DNA of 64,000 bases from Sphingobacterium alkalisoli (lineage in GTDB: Bacteria; Bacteroidota; Bacteroidia; Sphingobacteriales; Sphingobacteriaceae): NCBI RefSeq assembly GCF_005049105.1, contig NZ_SUKA01000001.1, positions 496,001 through 560,000 on the forward strand. Direction: 5' to 3'. The translations under genes were made by a program, and so were the position numbers. The notes under the pieces are model-generated. The model was not told the DNA's origin and did no database searches. It worked only from the letters and a program-made list of their open reading frames with translations. Position 1 is the first letter of the stretch. Every line of letters starts with the position of its first letter. Positions 42,633 to 51,004 of the stretch are shown here, one piece after another.

Positions 42633-43742
42633 ATGAATCATAAAATAGCTTTGGTCAACGGGATTATTTATAATGAGTACAATGTGGTTAAAGAGCAGTG
42701 TTTATTGCTGGAAGGAGCGCATATAGTTGGTGTTGTTCCGTTAGATCGAATTCCGGAAGATTATGAGCAATTAGATGTTGCAGGAGATTATATCTGTCCG
42801 GGATTGATCGATTTGCAAGTCTACGGGGCAGGAGATCAATTGTTTTCTGCCGAGTTGACGTTGGAATCACTAGATAGTATAGAAAATCAACTTTTATCCC
42901 AAGGGTGTACTTCTTTTTATTTGACCTTGGCAACAAATACGCTAGATGTATTTAAGCAGGCTATAGGTGTTTTTAAGCAATCAAATCCTAAGGTTGCATT
43001 GGGAATACATTTAGAAGGACCTTTTTTGAATCCATTAAAAAGGGGAGCCCATCCTAAAGAGTTAGTTATTCCTGCTTCTCCAGATTTGATAGAGAATCTA
43101 CTTTGTGATGCAGATGGTGTTGTCAAGATGATGACGATAGCTCCCGAGCTACTGGGTGACCTGTGTTTAGATTTATTGAAAGAATATAATGTATTGGTGA
43201 GCGTAGGGCATAGCGCTGCAAATTTTGAAGAAGCTTTTGCTTCTTTTGACAAGGGAATAAGTGCGGTGACCCATCTTTGGAATGCGATGTCCGTTTTGCA
43301 TCATCGTGATATAGGAGTTCCTGGAGCAGTATTTAATCACGATAGGGTGAACGCCTCTATTATTGTGGATGGTATCCACGTTGATTATGAGACGGTCAAA
43401 TTAAGCAAAAAGCTTTTGGGAGATCGCCTTTTTCTCATCACGGATGCAGTAGCCTCTTGTCGTAAGGGAATTTATCAACACATCTTAGAAAAAGATCACT
43501 ATGTTCTCCCCGACGGAACCTTGTCTGGCTCTGCGCTGACATTATTAAAAGCGGTTCAAAATTGCGTGCAGCATGCAGACATATCTTTGGAAGAGGCATT
43601 GAGGATGGCGACTTTATATCCCTCACGATTGATCCAGAACCCACTGATAGGCAATCTGAATGAGGGGTCACTAGCCAATGTTTTGGTATTTGATCAGGAT
43701 TTTGAAGTAAGGCGAGTTTTTCTAAAAGGAAAAGAGGTATGA
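42633..43742 (+). CDS. nagA: N-acetylglucosamine-6-phosphate deacetylase
   Basis: 369 residues from the ATG at 42633 (MNHKIALVNG); the longer frame needs a TTG and adds nine residues without support. The enzyme converts GlcNAc-6-P to GlcN-6-P, central in amino-sugar recycling. Motifs: GLIDLQVYG, HLEGPFLNPLKRGAHP, the metal-binding SVGHSAANFEEA, THLWNAMS, GIHVDYETV and the catalytic aspartate in LITDAV. No nagB or transporter is next to it. With the exported GH3 hexosaminidase, the GHL10-type protein and the amidase around it, a peptidoglycan recycling role is plausible. Confidence 0.95.
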   Translation: MNHKIALVNGIIYNEYNVVKEQCLLLEGAHIVGVVPLDRIPEDYEQLDVAGDYICPGLIDLQVYGAGDQLFSAELTLESLDSIENQLLSQGCTSFYLTLATNTLDVFKQAIGVFKQSNPKVALGIHLEGPFLNPLKRGAHPKELVIPASPDLIENLLCDADGVVKMMTIAPELLGDLCLDLLKEYNVLVSVGHSAANFEEAFASFDKGISAVTHLWNAMSVLHHRDIGVPGAVFNHDRVNASIIVDGIHVDYETVKLSKKLLGDRLFLITDAVASCRKGIYQHILEKDHYVLPDGTLSGSALTLLKAVQNCVQHADISLEEALRMATLYPSRLIQNPLIGNLNEGSLANVLVFDQDFEVRRVFLKGKEV

Positions 43743-43871
43743 AGTATTCCCGTATGATGTTAGCAAATTTTGAAAATTAGCGTACCTTTTTTTGTAAAAA
43801 AATCATGGCAATAGCAATGTTTTAATTATGACGCAAATCTTACTGCATTTTTTAGTGTAGCTTTGTAAACT

Positions 43872-45515
43872 ATGAAGATTCAAGTTGTCAAGTTTTTGGT
43901 CCTATTAGGGATCGTAGCAGGGTTATTTTTTTCATGTTCGTCTAAGCGGAGTAAGACGGCTACAGGTACTCCTGTTGGAAGTACGATTACTTCGGTGAAG
44001 TTGGATACTGTAAAAAAAGAGCAAGCCCCTAAGAAAGCCAAAGATACGCTGCGAGCGCCAAGTTATACGCCAGCTGTGACTCCAAAGGAAGAGACTTCGA
44101 TCAAAGTAACCTTACCGCAAGTTCAACGCGAATTCCGCGCAGCCTGGGTAGCTACAGTTGCGAATATCAACTGGCCATCTAAGAATAATCTGTCTACAGA
44201 CCAGCAGAAGGCAGAAGCGATTCGTCTGTTGGAAATGTTGAAGGAAAATAATTTTAATGCTGTTATATTCCAAGTCAGACCATCCGCTGATGCATTGTAC
44301 CAAAGTCAATATGAGCCTTGGTCTTATTTTTTGACAGGAGAGATTGGTAGAAAGCCTTATCCTTTTTACGATCCATTAGAATTCTGGATTGAAGAAGCAC
44401 ATAAAAGAGGTTTAGAACTGCACGTCTGGCTTAATCCTTACCGTGCTCACCACACCAATGGAGGTTCCGTAACTGCTCAGTCCATGGTCAAACGTGCTTC
44501 CGACCATATCGTGCGATTGAAAAATGGCATGTATTGGTTTGATCCTGCTGATCAACGTACACAAGATCACGCAGCTGCGGTTGTAAAAGATATTGTGAGG
44601 CGATACGATATTGATGGTGTCCATTTCGATGATTATTTTTATCCTTATGCTTCATACAATGGTGGAGCAGACTTTCCAGACAGCAAAACTTGGAATGCGT
44701 ATCGTAGCGGAGGAGGGAAGCTGTCGCGTGCAGATTGGCGTAGATATAATGTAAATAAATTTATTGAACGTGTATATACAGATATTAAAGCCGAGAAGAA
44801 TTATGTCAAATTCGGACTAAGTCCGTTCGGAATTTGGAAGCCAGGTTATCCCGCAGGAGTTACAGGTTCTTCGCAATACGATGAATTGTATGCAGATGCC
44901 AAGTTATGGTTGAATAAAGGTTGGATTGATTATTTCACACCGCAGTTGTACTGGCCTATTAATCCTTCAAAGCAAAGCTTTACCGCACTCTTAAAATGGT
45001 GGCAGTCCGAAAATACGCATAATCGTCATCTTTGGCCGGGGCTGAATACGGTAGGGGTAAGTGTGTCTGATAAGCCCACAGAAATCGTAAACCAAATTCA
45101 GGCTACAAGAGAAATCATCCCGAACAGTGTCGGTGCAGTTCACTGGAGTATAGCAGGGCTTACAAAAAGTTCCGCAATGCTAAGTAAGATTAGTAGAGGG
45201 CCATACAAACAAAAATCGCTTATCCCTAAAAGTCCCTGGTTGGCAGCTAATCCTCTTTTACAACCCACATTATTGCTTACGATGGAAAAGGGCAATGTTT
45301 TTGCTAAGTGGTTACATAAACAGCCCGATCAAGTTTTTAATTGGGTACTCTATAGTCGCTACGGCGATACATGGGAAACAGAGATTTTGGACAAAAATGT
45401 CAGTGCGATGGAATTTGGGAAGTCCAAAAACGGTAAGAATTTGAATGCTATTGCCATTCAAGCAATAGACCGCTTAGGCAACGAAAGCGAATATATAGCG
45501 AAAAGTGTTAAATAA
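43872..45515 (+). CDS. GHL10 family (glycoside hydrolase-like) lipoprotein
   Basis: A 547-residue lipoprotein: lipobox GLFFSC (Cys near 22), a Ser/Thr/Lys-rich linker to about residue 80, then a TIM-barrel of the DUF187/GHL10 type (REFRAAWVATVANINWPS at the start, later IFQVRPSADALYQS, WLNPYRAHH, HFDDYFYPY, LSPFGIW). Homologues are annotated family 10 glycosylhydrolase-like and are thought to act on cell-wall or surface glycans; the enzyme activity is little studied. A TAGCTTTG -7 box ends only 6 bases before the ATG, so the mRNA may be leaderless. The next gene overlaps its stop by 11 bases. Confidence 0.9.
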   Translation: MKIQVVKFLVLLGIVAGLFFSCSSKRSKTATGTPVGSTITSVKLDTVKKEQAPKKAKDTLRAPSYTPAVTPKEETSIKVTLPQVQREFRAAWVATVANINWPSKNNLSTDQQKAEAIRLLEMLKENNFNAVIFQVRPSADALYQSQYEPWSYFLTGEIGRKPYPFYDPLEFWIEEAHKRGLELHVWLNPYRAHHTNGGSVTAQSMVKRASDHIVRLKNGMYWFDPADQRTQDHAAAVVKDIVRRYDIDGVHFDDYFYPYASYNGGADFPDSKTWNAYRSGGGKLSRADWRRYNVNKFIERVYTDIKAEKNYVKFGLSPFGIWKPGYPAGVTGSSQYDELYADAKLWLNKGWIDYFTPQLYWPINPSKQSFTALLKWWQSENTHNRHLWPGLNTVGVSVSDKPTEIVNQIQATREIIPNSVGAVHWSIAGLTKSSAMLSKISRGPYKQKSLIPKSPWLAANPLLQPTLLLTMEKGNVFAKWLHKQPDQVFNWVLYSRYGDTWETEILDKNVSAMEFGKSKNGKNLNAIAIQAIDRLGNESEYIAKSVK

Positions 45516-46176
45516 ATATGAAATATACTTGTTGCTGCTCTGTACTTTTGGATGTTTAACCTCAAAAGCACAGAAGAAGCCCGTTATTTATAAGCGGCCT
45601 ATAACTTGGACCTCGGAGAGAGAACGTCTGTCCCTAGAATATTTGCTCAAGCGCCACGGAGTGCACGCTGACACGGCATTAATTATCCCGCGCATGGTTG
45701 TAGTCCACTGGACCGGAAATATGAGCGTAAATGCAACTATTAAGACATTTGATCCGGTTCGTCTTCCTGGACGGAAAGATTTACAGACGGCGAGCACACT
45801 TAACGTGTCTACCCAATTTGTCATTGCACGAAACGGAACTATTTATCAGCTTTTACCTGAAAATTTCTTCGCACGACATACAATCGGTTTGAACTACTGT
45901 GCTATTGGTATTGAAAATATTGGATCTGCAAAAAATCCTCTTACCGAAGCACAACTAAGATCTAATACTAAATTAATAAAATATTTACGTTCCAAATATG
46001 CTATTGAGTATGTCATAGGGCATCATGAGTATCAAGTATTTACCGGTACTATCTGGTGGAAAGAAATGAATCCAACGTATATAACCGCCAAGACTGATCC
46101 AGGAGATAAGTTTATGCAGTCCCTTCGTTTACGATTGGGCTTAGACAAGCAGTTGAAGATACCGCATTTGTTATAA
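45505..46176 (+). CDS. N-acetylmuramoyl-L-alanine amidase (AmpD/amidase_2 family), exported
   Basis: A 223-residue amidase that cuts the bond between N-acetylmuramic acid and the stem peptide. The best start is a GTG at 45505 inside the last codons of the GHL10 gene, which gives a plausible signal peptide (about 1-22, ending SKAQ); the nearby ATG at 45518 is in another frame. Zinc ligands are H68 (VVHWTG), H173 (IGHHEY) and D198 (KTDPG), with E137 (IGIEN) as catalytic acid: the complete AmpD set. Tight coupling to the GHL10 protein suggests joint action on the cell wall. Confidence 0.9.
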   Translation: MLNKYEIYLLLLCTFGCLTSKAQKKPVIYKRPITWTSERERLSLEYLLKRHGVHADTALIIPRMVVVHWTGNMSVNATIKTFDPVRLPGRKDLQTASTLNVSTQFVIARNGTIYQLLPENFFARHTIGLNYCAIGIENIGSAKNPLTEAQLRSNTKLIKYLRSKYAIEYVIGHHEYQVFTGTIWWKEMNPTYITAKTDPGDKFMQSLRLRLGLDKQLKIPHLL

Positions 46177-46231
46177 GAGCAAATGCACTAATTTTAGACG
46201 ATGTCTTTATGCATGAGCACCATGTGTTCCG

Positions 46232-46263
46232 TTTGTGAATGCAAAGCATTTTATCTAAGTTTA
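46232..46263 (+). promoter_or_regulatory. promoter of the transglycosylase gene
   Basis: TTTG (46232-46235), a 20-base spacer and TAAGTTTA (46256-46263, one mismatch to TAnnTTTG) precede the ATG at 46284 by 20 bases. Confidence 0.55.
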
Positions 46264-46283
46264 TTGGTGAATATTAGAAGAGT

Positions 46284-48341
46284 ATGTTTGATAAGTATCT
46301 GCCGAGAATAAACGCCAATCAAAAGAAGTGGATTGGAATAAGTGTAGTTTTTCTATTCGTCGTCGTCGTTGTAGGAATGGCAATAGGGCTTTCTAAAAGA
46401 GATGCTTATCTCCGGCAAGCAATCGGTCAGGTACAGCATAAGCTCAGGGACGCATATAAAGTGGATGTTCAAATCCGGAAATATCAGTTTGAAGGATTGA
46501 ATACAGTGTTGCTGGAAGACGTTATTGTTTTGCCCGAAGATAGAGACACCTTATCGACTATCCAAAAGTTGCGTGTTTCTATCCGACTTCTTCCGTTGCT
46601 ATTCGGGAATATAAAAATAGGAGATCTCGATTTATACGATGGAAAGGTCTCCTTTGTCAAGAAAGACTCTGTGAGTAACTACGACTTTCTGTTTAGGAAA
46701 AAGGAGCGGGATACCACGGTTATTGAGGAGCCGACAGAACGTAATTTTGCGGAGTTTGTCGAAAAAATTGCGAAGCAAGTTTTTTCAAAGGTGCCAAATG
46801 ATATGCATGTGGTAAATTTTGAAGTCTCCTATAAAGATGAGGATACCTCGCAAAAGATTCGGATCCCAGAAGCAATAATTGATAACGGAGATTTTGAAAC
46901 CAGCATGTTCTTAAACGAACATGATGCCGAATGGATACTGGAGGGACATGTTGACGGTGATGCGCAGCAGCTTAGCGTAGCGATTTCAGCAAAAGATAAA
47001 GATACGGAGATTCCTTTTTTGAAGAGTAAATATGGATTGAAGGTCAGTTTTGATAAGCTGGTTTTTGATCTCAACCGGATTAAGAAAGAAAGTAAGAATC
47101 TCTTGCTTATTGAGGGCGGGTGGGAGTATGTAAATCTTGTGGTCAATCATCATCGACTATCCGATCAAGACATTATTCTTCCGCATGGTATAGCTGAGGG
47201 GGGTATTCAAGTCGCGAATGATCATATCGCCCTGAGTAAGGATGCGCGTGTAACCGTGGATAATTTTACGATCAATCCGATATTGAAATATACATTGAAG
47301 CCCAAGCGTAAACTTGATTTAGCGATACATACGGGCCAGTTCAAAGCCCAGCATTTTTTTGATGCCTTGCCTAATGGGTTATTTGAAAGTTTGGATGGAG
47401 TAGAAGTAGCGGGCGATGTCAAATATGATTTGGATTTTTCTGTCGTATTGGATGATCCCGACAACTTGGTATTTAAGTCCAGTATCGATGATACAGATTT
47501 AAGGGTCGTTAAATGGGGAAAGGCAGATGTCAAGGGATTGAATTCCAGCTTCGTTTACGAGGCATTTGATGATACGACTTTATTGCGGACCTTTGTTGTC
47601 GGTACGGAAAATCCTAAATTCGTTTCGCTAAATAACATATCCGATATTCTGAAAACAACCGTTAGGAATACGGAAGATCCCTTTTTCTACAAACATAATG
47701 GATTTGAAGAGGAAGCGTTCAAATTGTCCATAGCGACAAATATTAAAGAGAAGAGATTTAAAAGAGGCGCCAGTACAATCTCTATGCAGCTGGTAAAGAA
47801 CGTATTTCTGAACAGAAAGAAAACAATGAATAGGAAACTGGAAGAAATTCTGTTGGTGTGGCTAATGGAATCCTCCGGGCAAGTAACTAAGGACCGCTTA
47901 TATGAGATCTATTTGAATGTCATCGAATGGGGAAAGAATGTATATGGGATATCAGAAGCGGCTAACTATTATTTTTTAAAACACCCCGCCGATCTAAATA
48001 TCGGTGAGAGTCTCTTTCTATCCAGTATTATTCCCCGTCCAAAAACAGGATTGAGTTCGTTCGACCATACCGGCCATCTCAAACCTTGGGTGCAACGGCA
48101 TTTTAATACGTACGGGTACATCATGAATAAAATGGGTGAACTGAAAAATATCACCGTCCCAGCGAATTATGGATTCTATGAAGTTGTTTTACAGCCCCAA
48201 TTAAGACCCGCAGCTCCCGTAATGAGGGATACAACGACTTTTGATTTCGACGTCAACGAGGAGCATGAACAAATCATGCGCGATATAGAGATGGAAGAAA
48301 AAGCAAAAAAGTCTATTTTGGATAAACTTTTTGATAAATAA
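46284..48341 (+). CDS. GT51 peptidoglycan glycosyltransferase with a large N-terminal domain, no transpeptidase
   Basis: A 685-residue membrane-anchored protein: one helix near 17-38, an AsmA-like beta-rich region (about 50-430), then a GT51 lipid-II polymerase domain. The catalytic motif is E464-D465-P-F-F-x-x-H-N-G-F, followed by RGASTISMQLVKNVFLNR and EILLVWLMES, YEIYLNVIEWG, GISEAANYYF. It has no PBP transpeptidase domain. The domain order (long periplasmic part before GT51) is unlike the 230-residue monofunctional MtgA; Bacteroidota encode such long versions. It follows the amidase gene from its own promoter. Confidence 0.9.
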   Translation: MFDKYLPRINANQKKWIGISVVFLFVVVVVGMAIGLSKRDAYLRQAIGQVQHKLRDAYKVDVQIRKYQFEGLNTVLLEDVIVLPEDRDTLSTIQKLRVSIRLLPLLFGNIKIGDLDLYDGKVSFVKKDSVSNYDFLFRKKERDTTVIEEPTERNFAEFVEKIAKQVFSKVPNDMHVVNFEVSYKDEDTSQKIRIPEAIIDNGDFETSMFLNEHDAEWILEGHVDGDAQQLSVAISAKDKDTEIPFLKSKYGLKVSFDKLVFDLNRIKKESKNLLLIEGGWEYVNLVVNHHRLSDQDIILPHGIAEGGIQVANDHIALSKDARVTVDNFTINPILKYTLKPKRKLDLAIHTGQFKAQHFFDALPNGLFESLDGVEVAGDVKYDLDFSVVLDDPDNLVFKSSIDDTDLRVVKWGKADVKGLNSSFVYEAFDDTTLLRTFVVGTENPKFVSLNNISDILKTTVRNTEDPFFYKHNGFEEEAFKLSIATNIKEKRFKRGASTISMQLVKNVFLNRKKTMNRKLEEILLVWLMESSGQVTKDRLYEIYLNVIEWGKNVYGISEAANYYFLKHPADLNIGESLFLSSIIPRPKTGLSSFDHTGHLKPWVQRHFNTYGYIMNKMGELKNITVPANYGFYEVVLQPQLRPAAPVMRDTTTFDFDVNEEHEQIMRDIEMEEKAKKSILDKLFDK

Positions 48342-48353
48342 CAAAATTAGGTT

Positions 48354-48893
48354 ATGAAGGCCATAGAAATAGATAATCTTTGTTTTGAACCGTTTATAGA
48401 ATACGATCAGATAAAGAAGCGTATCCGGTTAATAGGTATAGATCTTAATGTAAAATATGAAGATAAGCATCCTGTATTTGTAGGTGTTTTGAACGGTTGT
48501 TTTATGTTTATGGCCGACTTAATGAAGCAGGTACACATACCTTGTGAGATGTCTTTTGTTAAACTAGCTTCCTACAGTGGTACCGGTCAAGGGAAGATCA
48601 GTGAGTTGATCGGTATAGGCATGGACCTAACTGGAAGAGATGTAATCATTGTCGAGGATGTAGTGGATACCGGTAAGTCGTTAAAGCATACGATGGACGC
48701 TCTGGAGGCGTTGGGTGTGAATAGTGTGGCAGTATGTACTTTACTTTTAAAACCCTCCTGTTTAGCCTATCAATTTGATAATATCATGTACGTAGGTTTT
48801 GAGATTGAGAAAGAATTTGTCGTGGGTTATGGTCTCGATTACAACGGGCAGTGCCGTAATCTTCCCGATATCTACCGTCAGGTGATCAAATAA
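48354..48893 (+). CDS. hpt: hypoxanthine phosphoribosyltransferase
   Basis: A 179-residue purine salvage enzyme that makes IMP or GMP from hypoxanthine or guanine with PRPP. The PRPP-binding motif VIIVEDVVDTGKSL and the N-terminal VGVLNGCFMFMADL are typical; the KLASYSGTGQGK flexible loop is present. It begins 12 bases after the transglycosylase stop and ends 5 bases before the DUF4271 gene, so it is in the middle of an operon. Confidence 0.95.
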   Translation: MKAIEIDNLCFEPFIEYDQIKKRIRLIGIDLNVKYEDKHPVFVGVLNGCFMFMADLMKQVHIPCEMSFVKLASYSGTGQGKISELIGIGMDLTGRDVIIVEDVVDTGKSLKHTMDALEALGVNSVAVCTLLLKPSCLAYQFDNIMYVGFEIEKEFVVGYGLDYNGQCRNLPDIYRQVIK

Positions 48894-48898
48894 GGCAG

Positions 48899-49939
48899 AT
48901 GAGAGAAATAAAAATAATCCTACCTTTGAATCCAATGAATACGCTAGGAAGGAAAAGGCAACGCATAAAAAAAAGGCATTATCTGTTAACCATCATTTTA
49001 TGGATTGTCGGTTTGTCTGCGATGAGCTCGCAAGCTAGGGTGTACTTTGGTAATTCTGAACATCAAGATAGCCTATTTCAAAATGAAGATACCGTTGTCC
49101 GGTTGGATAGCGGAATCACTCGGGGCGTGGATTCTTCCTATTTGGACTTGGTTTTCGTCAACCCGGATAGATCACATTATTTTTTGGAAAAATACCGCGA
49201 CAATCTTATCGTGAAAGGTAATGAATTTATGAAGTGGATTGCTTTTTCAAACCAGTTGGTTAGAGAAAAACAGCTTGATATTATTCCTTCATCCCGTAAA
49301 AGTCAACGACCTCCTTGGATAATTGGTGTGCTGATAGTGCTATTTCTAAGTACTGGATTGATTCGGTTTTTCTTTCCAATGGATTTTCAGCGTATTATTG
49401 AATCTTACTATAACGAACGAGAACTCCAGCAAATTAGTAAAGAGGATAATATGTTAACCTCTTGGCCATATATTTTTTTATACCTAATTTTTAGTCTGTC
49501 TTTAGGGTTGTTCTTATTGATTAATCAATCACGATTTGATGATATATATGCGTTGAGTCCGTTGAATTTTTTAAAAGTTTCGGGAATAGTTGCTTTACTT
49601 TTTGCACTTAAGATATTCATCATCCGTATCATTGCTTTCATTTTTGAAATAGAAAGAATGGTGCGCGAATATATTACTATACTTTATCTTGTATATTTTA
49701 ATAGCATGCTTTTTCTGATGCCCGTGCTGCTGTTTGTTACGTTTTTACCGCAAGTCTACTTTAATTTTTTGTTAATTTTGTTTTCGATAATTGTATCTAT
49801 CCTGTTTCTATATAGGTTTTTACGAACAGCGTGGGGATTATTAGGTAATCATAAGTTTTCAATCTTTTATTTAATTCTTTATCTTTGCAGTCTCGAAATC
49901 ACGCCGATTTTAATATTAGTGAAGGCACTAAGTAATTAA
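48899..49939 (+). CDS. DUF4271 membrane protein
   Basis: A 346-residue (or 334 from the second Met) Bacteroidota-specific membrane protein of the DUF4271 family. After an N-terminal hydrophobic segment (HYLLTIILWIVGLS) and a periplasmic part of about 100 residues, there are roughly six transmembrane helices starting at PPWIIGVLIVLFLSTG. No catalytic motif is evident. It precedes the HemD-like gene by 13 bases in an operon with hpt. The function is unknown; a scaffold or transporter-like role cannot be decided. Confidence 0.85.
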   Translation: MREIKIILPLNPMNTLGRKRQRIKKRHYLLTIILWIVGLSAMSSQARVYFGNSEHQDSLFQNEDTVVRLDSGITRGVDSSYLDLVFVNPDRSHYFLEKYRDNLIVKGNEFMKWIAFSNQLVREKQLDIIPSSRKSQRPPWIIGVLIVLFLSTGLIRFFFPMDFQRIIESYYNERELQQISKEDNMLTSWPYIFLYLIFSLSLGLFLLINQSRFDDIYALSPLNFLKVSGIVALLFALKIFIIRIIAFIFEIERMVREYITILYLVYFNSMLFLMPVLLFVTFLPQVYFNFLLILFSIIVSILFLYRFLRTAWGLLGNHKFSIFYLILYLCSLEITPILILVKALSN

Positions 49940-49952
49940 AGAAAAGAATTTT

Positions 49953-50720
49953 ATGCAGATTGATGTAGCAAGAGCCAAAAAAGTAAAGAGTATTTTAGTT
50001 ACTTTACCCAAACCTGAAAATGACAAATCTCCATACTTTACTTTAGCAGAAAAGTATAATTTGAAATTAGATTTTCGTGGATTTATACATGTTGAAGGGG
50101 TATCCGCAAAGGATGTACGTAAAGACCGGATCAATTTTGCAGAATACACTGCTGTCATCTTTACAAGTAAAAATGCGGTAGATCATTTCTTCCGCGTATG
50201 TGAAGAGATGCGTTTTGAAGTTTCTGCCGAAATGAAATATTTCTGTATATCGGAAGCTATTGCGTTGTACCTGCAAAAGTACATTCAATATAGAAAACGT
50301 AAGATTTTCTTTGGCAAGCAGACTGCGCAGGATCTGGAGGAAGTATTGAAGAAACATAGTAAGGAAAAGTTTCTGTTCCCCTGTTCTGACGTAGCTAATG
50401 AAGAAACGCAAAAGTGGTTGCAGGAAAACGGTTATAATTTTACGCCAGCGGTATTATTCCGTACAGTGATAACAGATGTTACAGATCTTAAAGATGTTTT
50501 CTACGACGTAATTGTCTTTTTCAGCCCTTCAAGCGTACAGTCTTTGTATGAAAACTTCTCGGATTTTGTTCAAAATAATACCCGTATAGCTGCTTTTGGA
50601 GCGAGTACACAGCAGGCTCTTTTGGATCACGGATTGATCCTTGATATACCTGCGCCAACACCAACTGCACCGAGTATGACGATGGCAGTCGAACAATATA
50701 TCAAGCAGGTAAACAAATAA
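49953..50720 (+). CDS. uroporphyrinogen-III synthase (HemD) family protein
   Basis: A 255-residue member of the HemD family, whose two alpha/beta domains ring-close and invert hydroxymethylbilane during heme synthesis. Visible marks are SILVTLPKPENDKS, AVIFTSKNAVDHFF, KFLFPCSDVANEET and DVIVFFSPSSVQSLYENF near the end of domain 2. The family is poorly conserved, so confirmation of activity needs structure or complementation. It is the last gene before a strong terminator; gldK begins 274 bases on. No other heme gene is nearby. Confidence 0.85.
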   Translation: MQIDVARAKKVKSILVTLPKPENDKSPYFTLAEKYNLKLDFRGFIHVEGVSAKDVRKDRINFAEYTAVIFTSKNAVDHFFRVCEEMRFEVSAEMKYFCISEAIALYLQKYIQYRKRKIFFGKQTAQDLEEVLKKHSKEKFLFPCSDVANEETQKWLQENGYNFTPAVLFRTVITDVTDLKDVFYDVIVFFSPSSVQSLYENFSDFVQNNTRIAAFGASTQQALLDHGLILDIPAPTPTAPSMTMAVEQYIKQVNK

Positions 50721-50803
50721 GTCCTCCATGGTTTGCAGAAATATTCGCCGCGGTAAATGTTACAAGAAGGTTCTTGAGAGTAGCTGGAAATAATTACTTT
50801 CAG

Positions 50804-50835
50804 AAAAAAAAGTAGTGAAGTCACTACTTTTTTTT
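50804..50835 (+). terminator. rho-independent terminator between hemD and gldK
   Basis: GTAGTG-AAGT-CACTAC with eight flanking A on the left and eight T on the right, giving a stem of up to 14 pairs. It separates the hpt-DUF4271-hemD unit from gldK. Confidence 0.92.
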
Positions 50836-50962
50836 ATATTCAAAAGTTTTTACGTTAAAAGATGTTAAAGGTAGTGGTAGATTCACATTTTTTTGTTTTT
50901 TTTTGTGAGTGCTTTTTTTTAACAATTAACCTGTAGTTTTACATGCATTTAAAGAATGGATT

Positions 50963-51004
50963 ATGGGTACATTAAGCTTAGAATTAAATTTTTATGAATT
51001 ATAA
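50963..51004 (+). CDS. possible 13-codon upstream ORF overlapping the gldK start
   Basis: ATG at 50963, preceded by AAAGAATGGA, opens 13 codons (MGTLSLELNFYEL) whose stop lies at 51002-51004, beyond the gldK ATG at 50994. Reading it would place a terminating ribosome on the gldK start, allowing coupled translation. It may be chance; no homology can be judged at this length. Confidence 0.25.
   Translation: MGTLSLELNFYEL

Noticed and set aside
45505..45560. Frameshift at the start of the amidase gene, because the nearest ATG (45518) is in another frame
   Set aside because: A GTG at 45505 overlapping the preceding gene gives a normal signal peptide, so no frameshift is needed.
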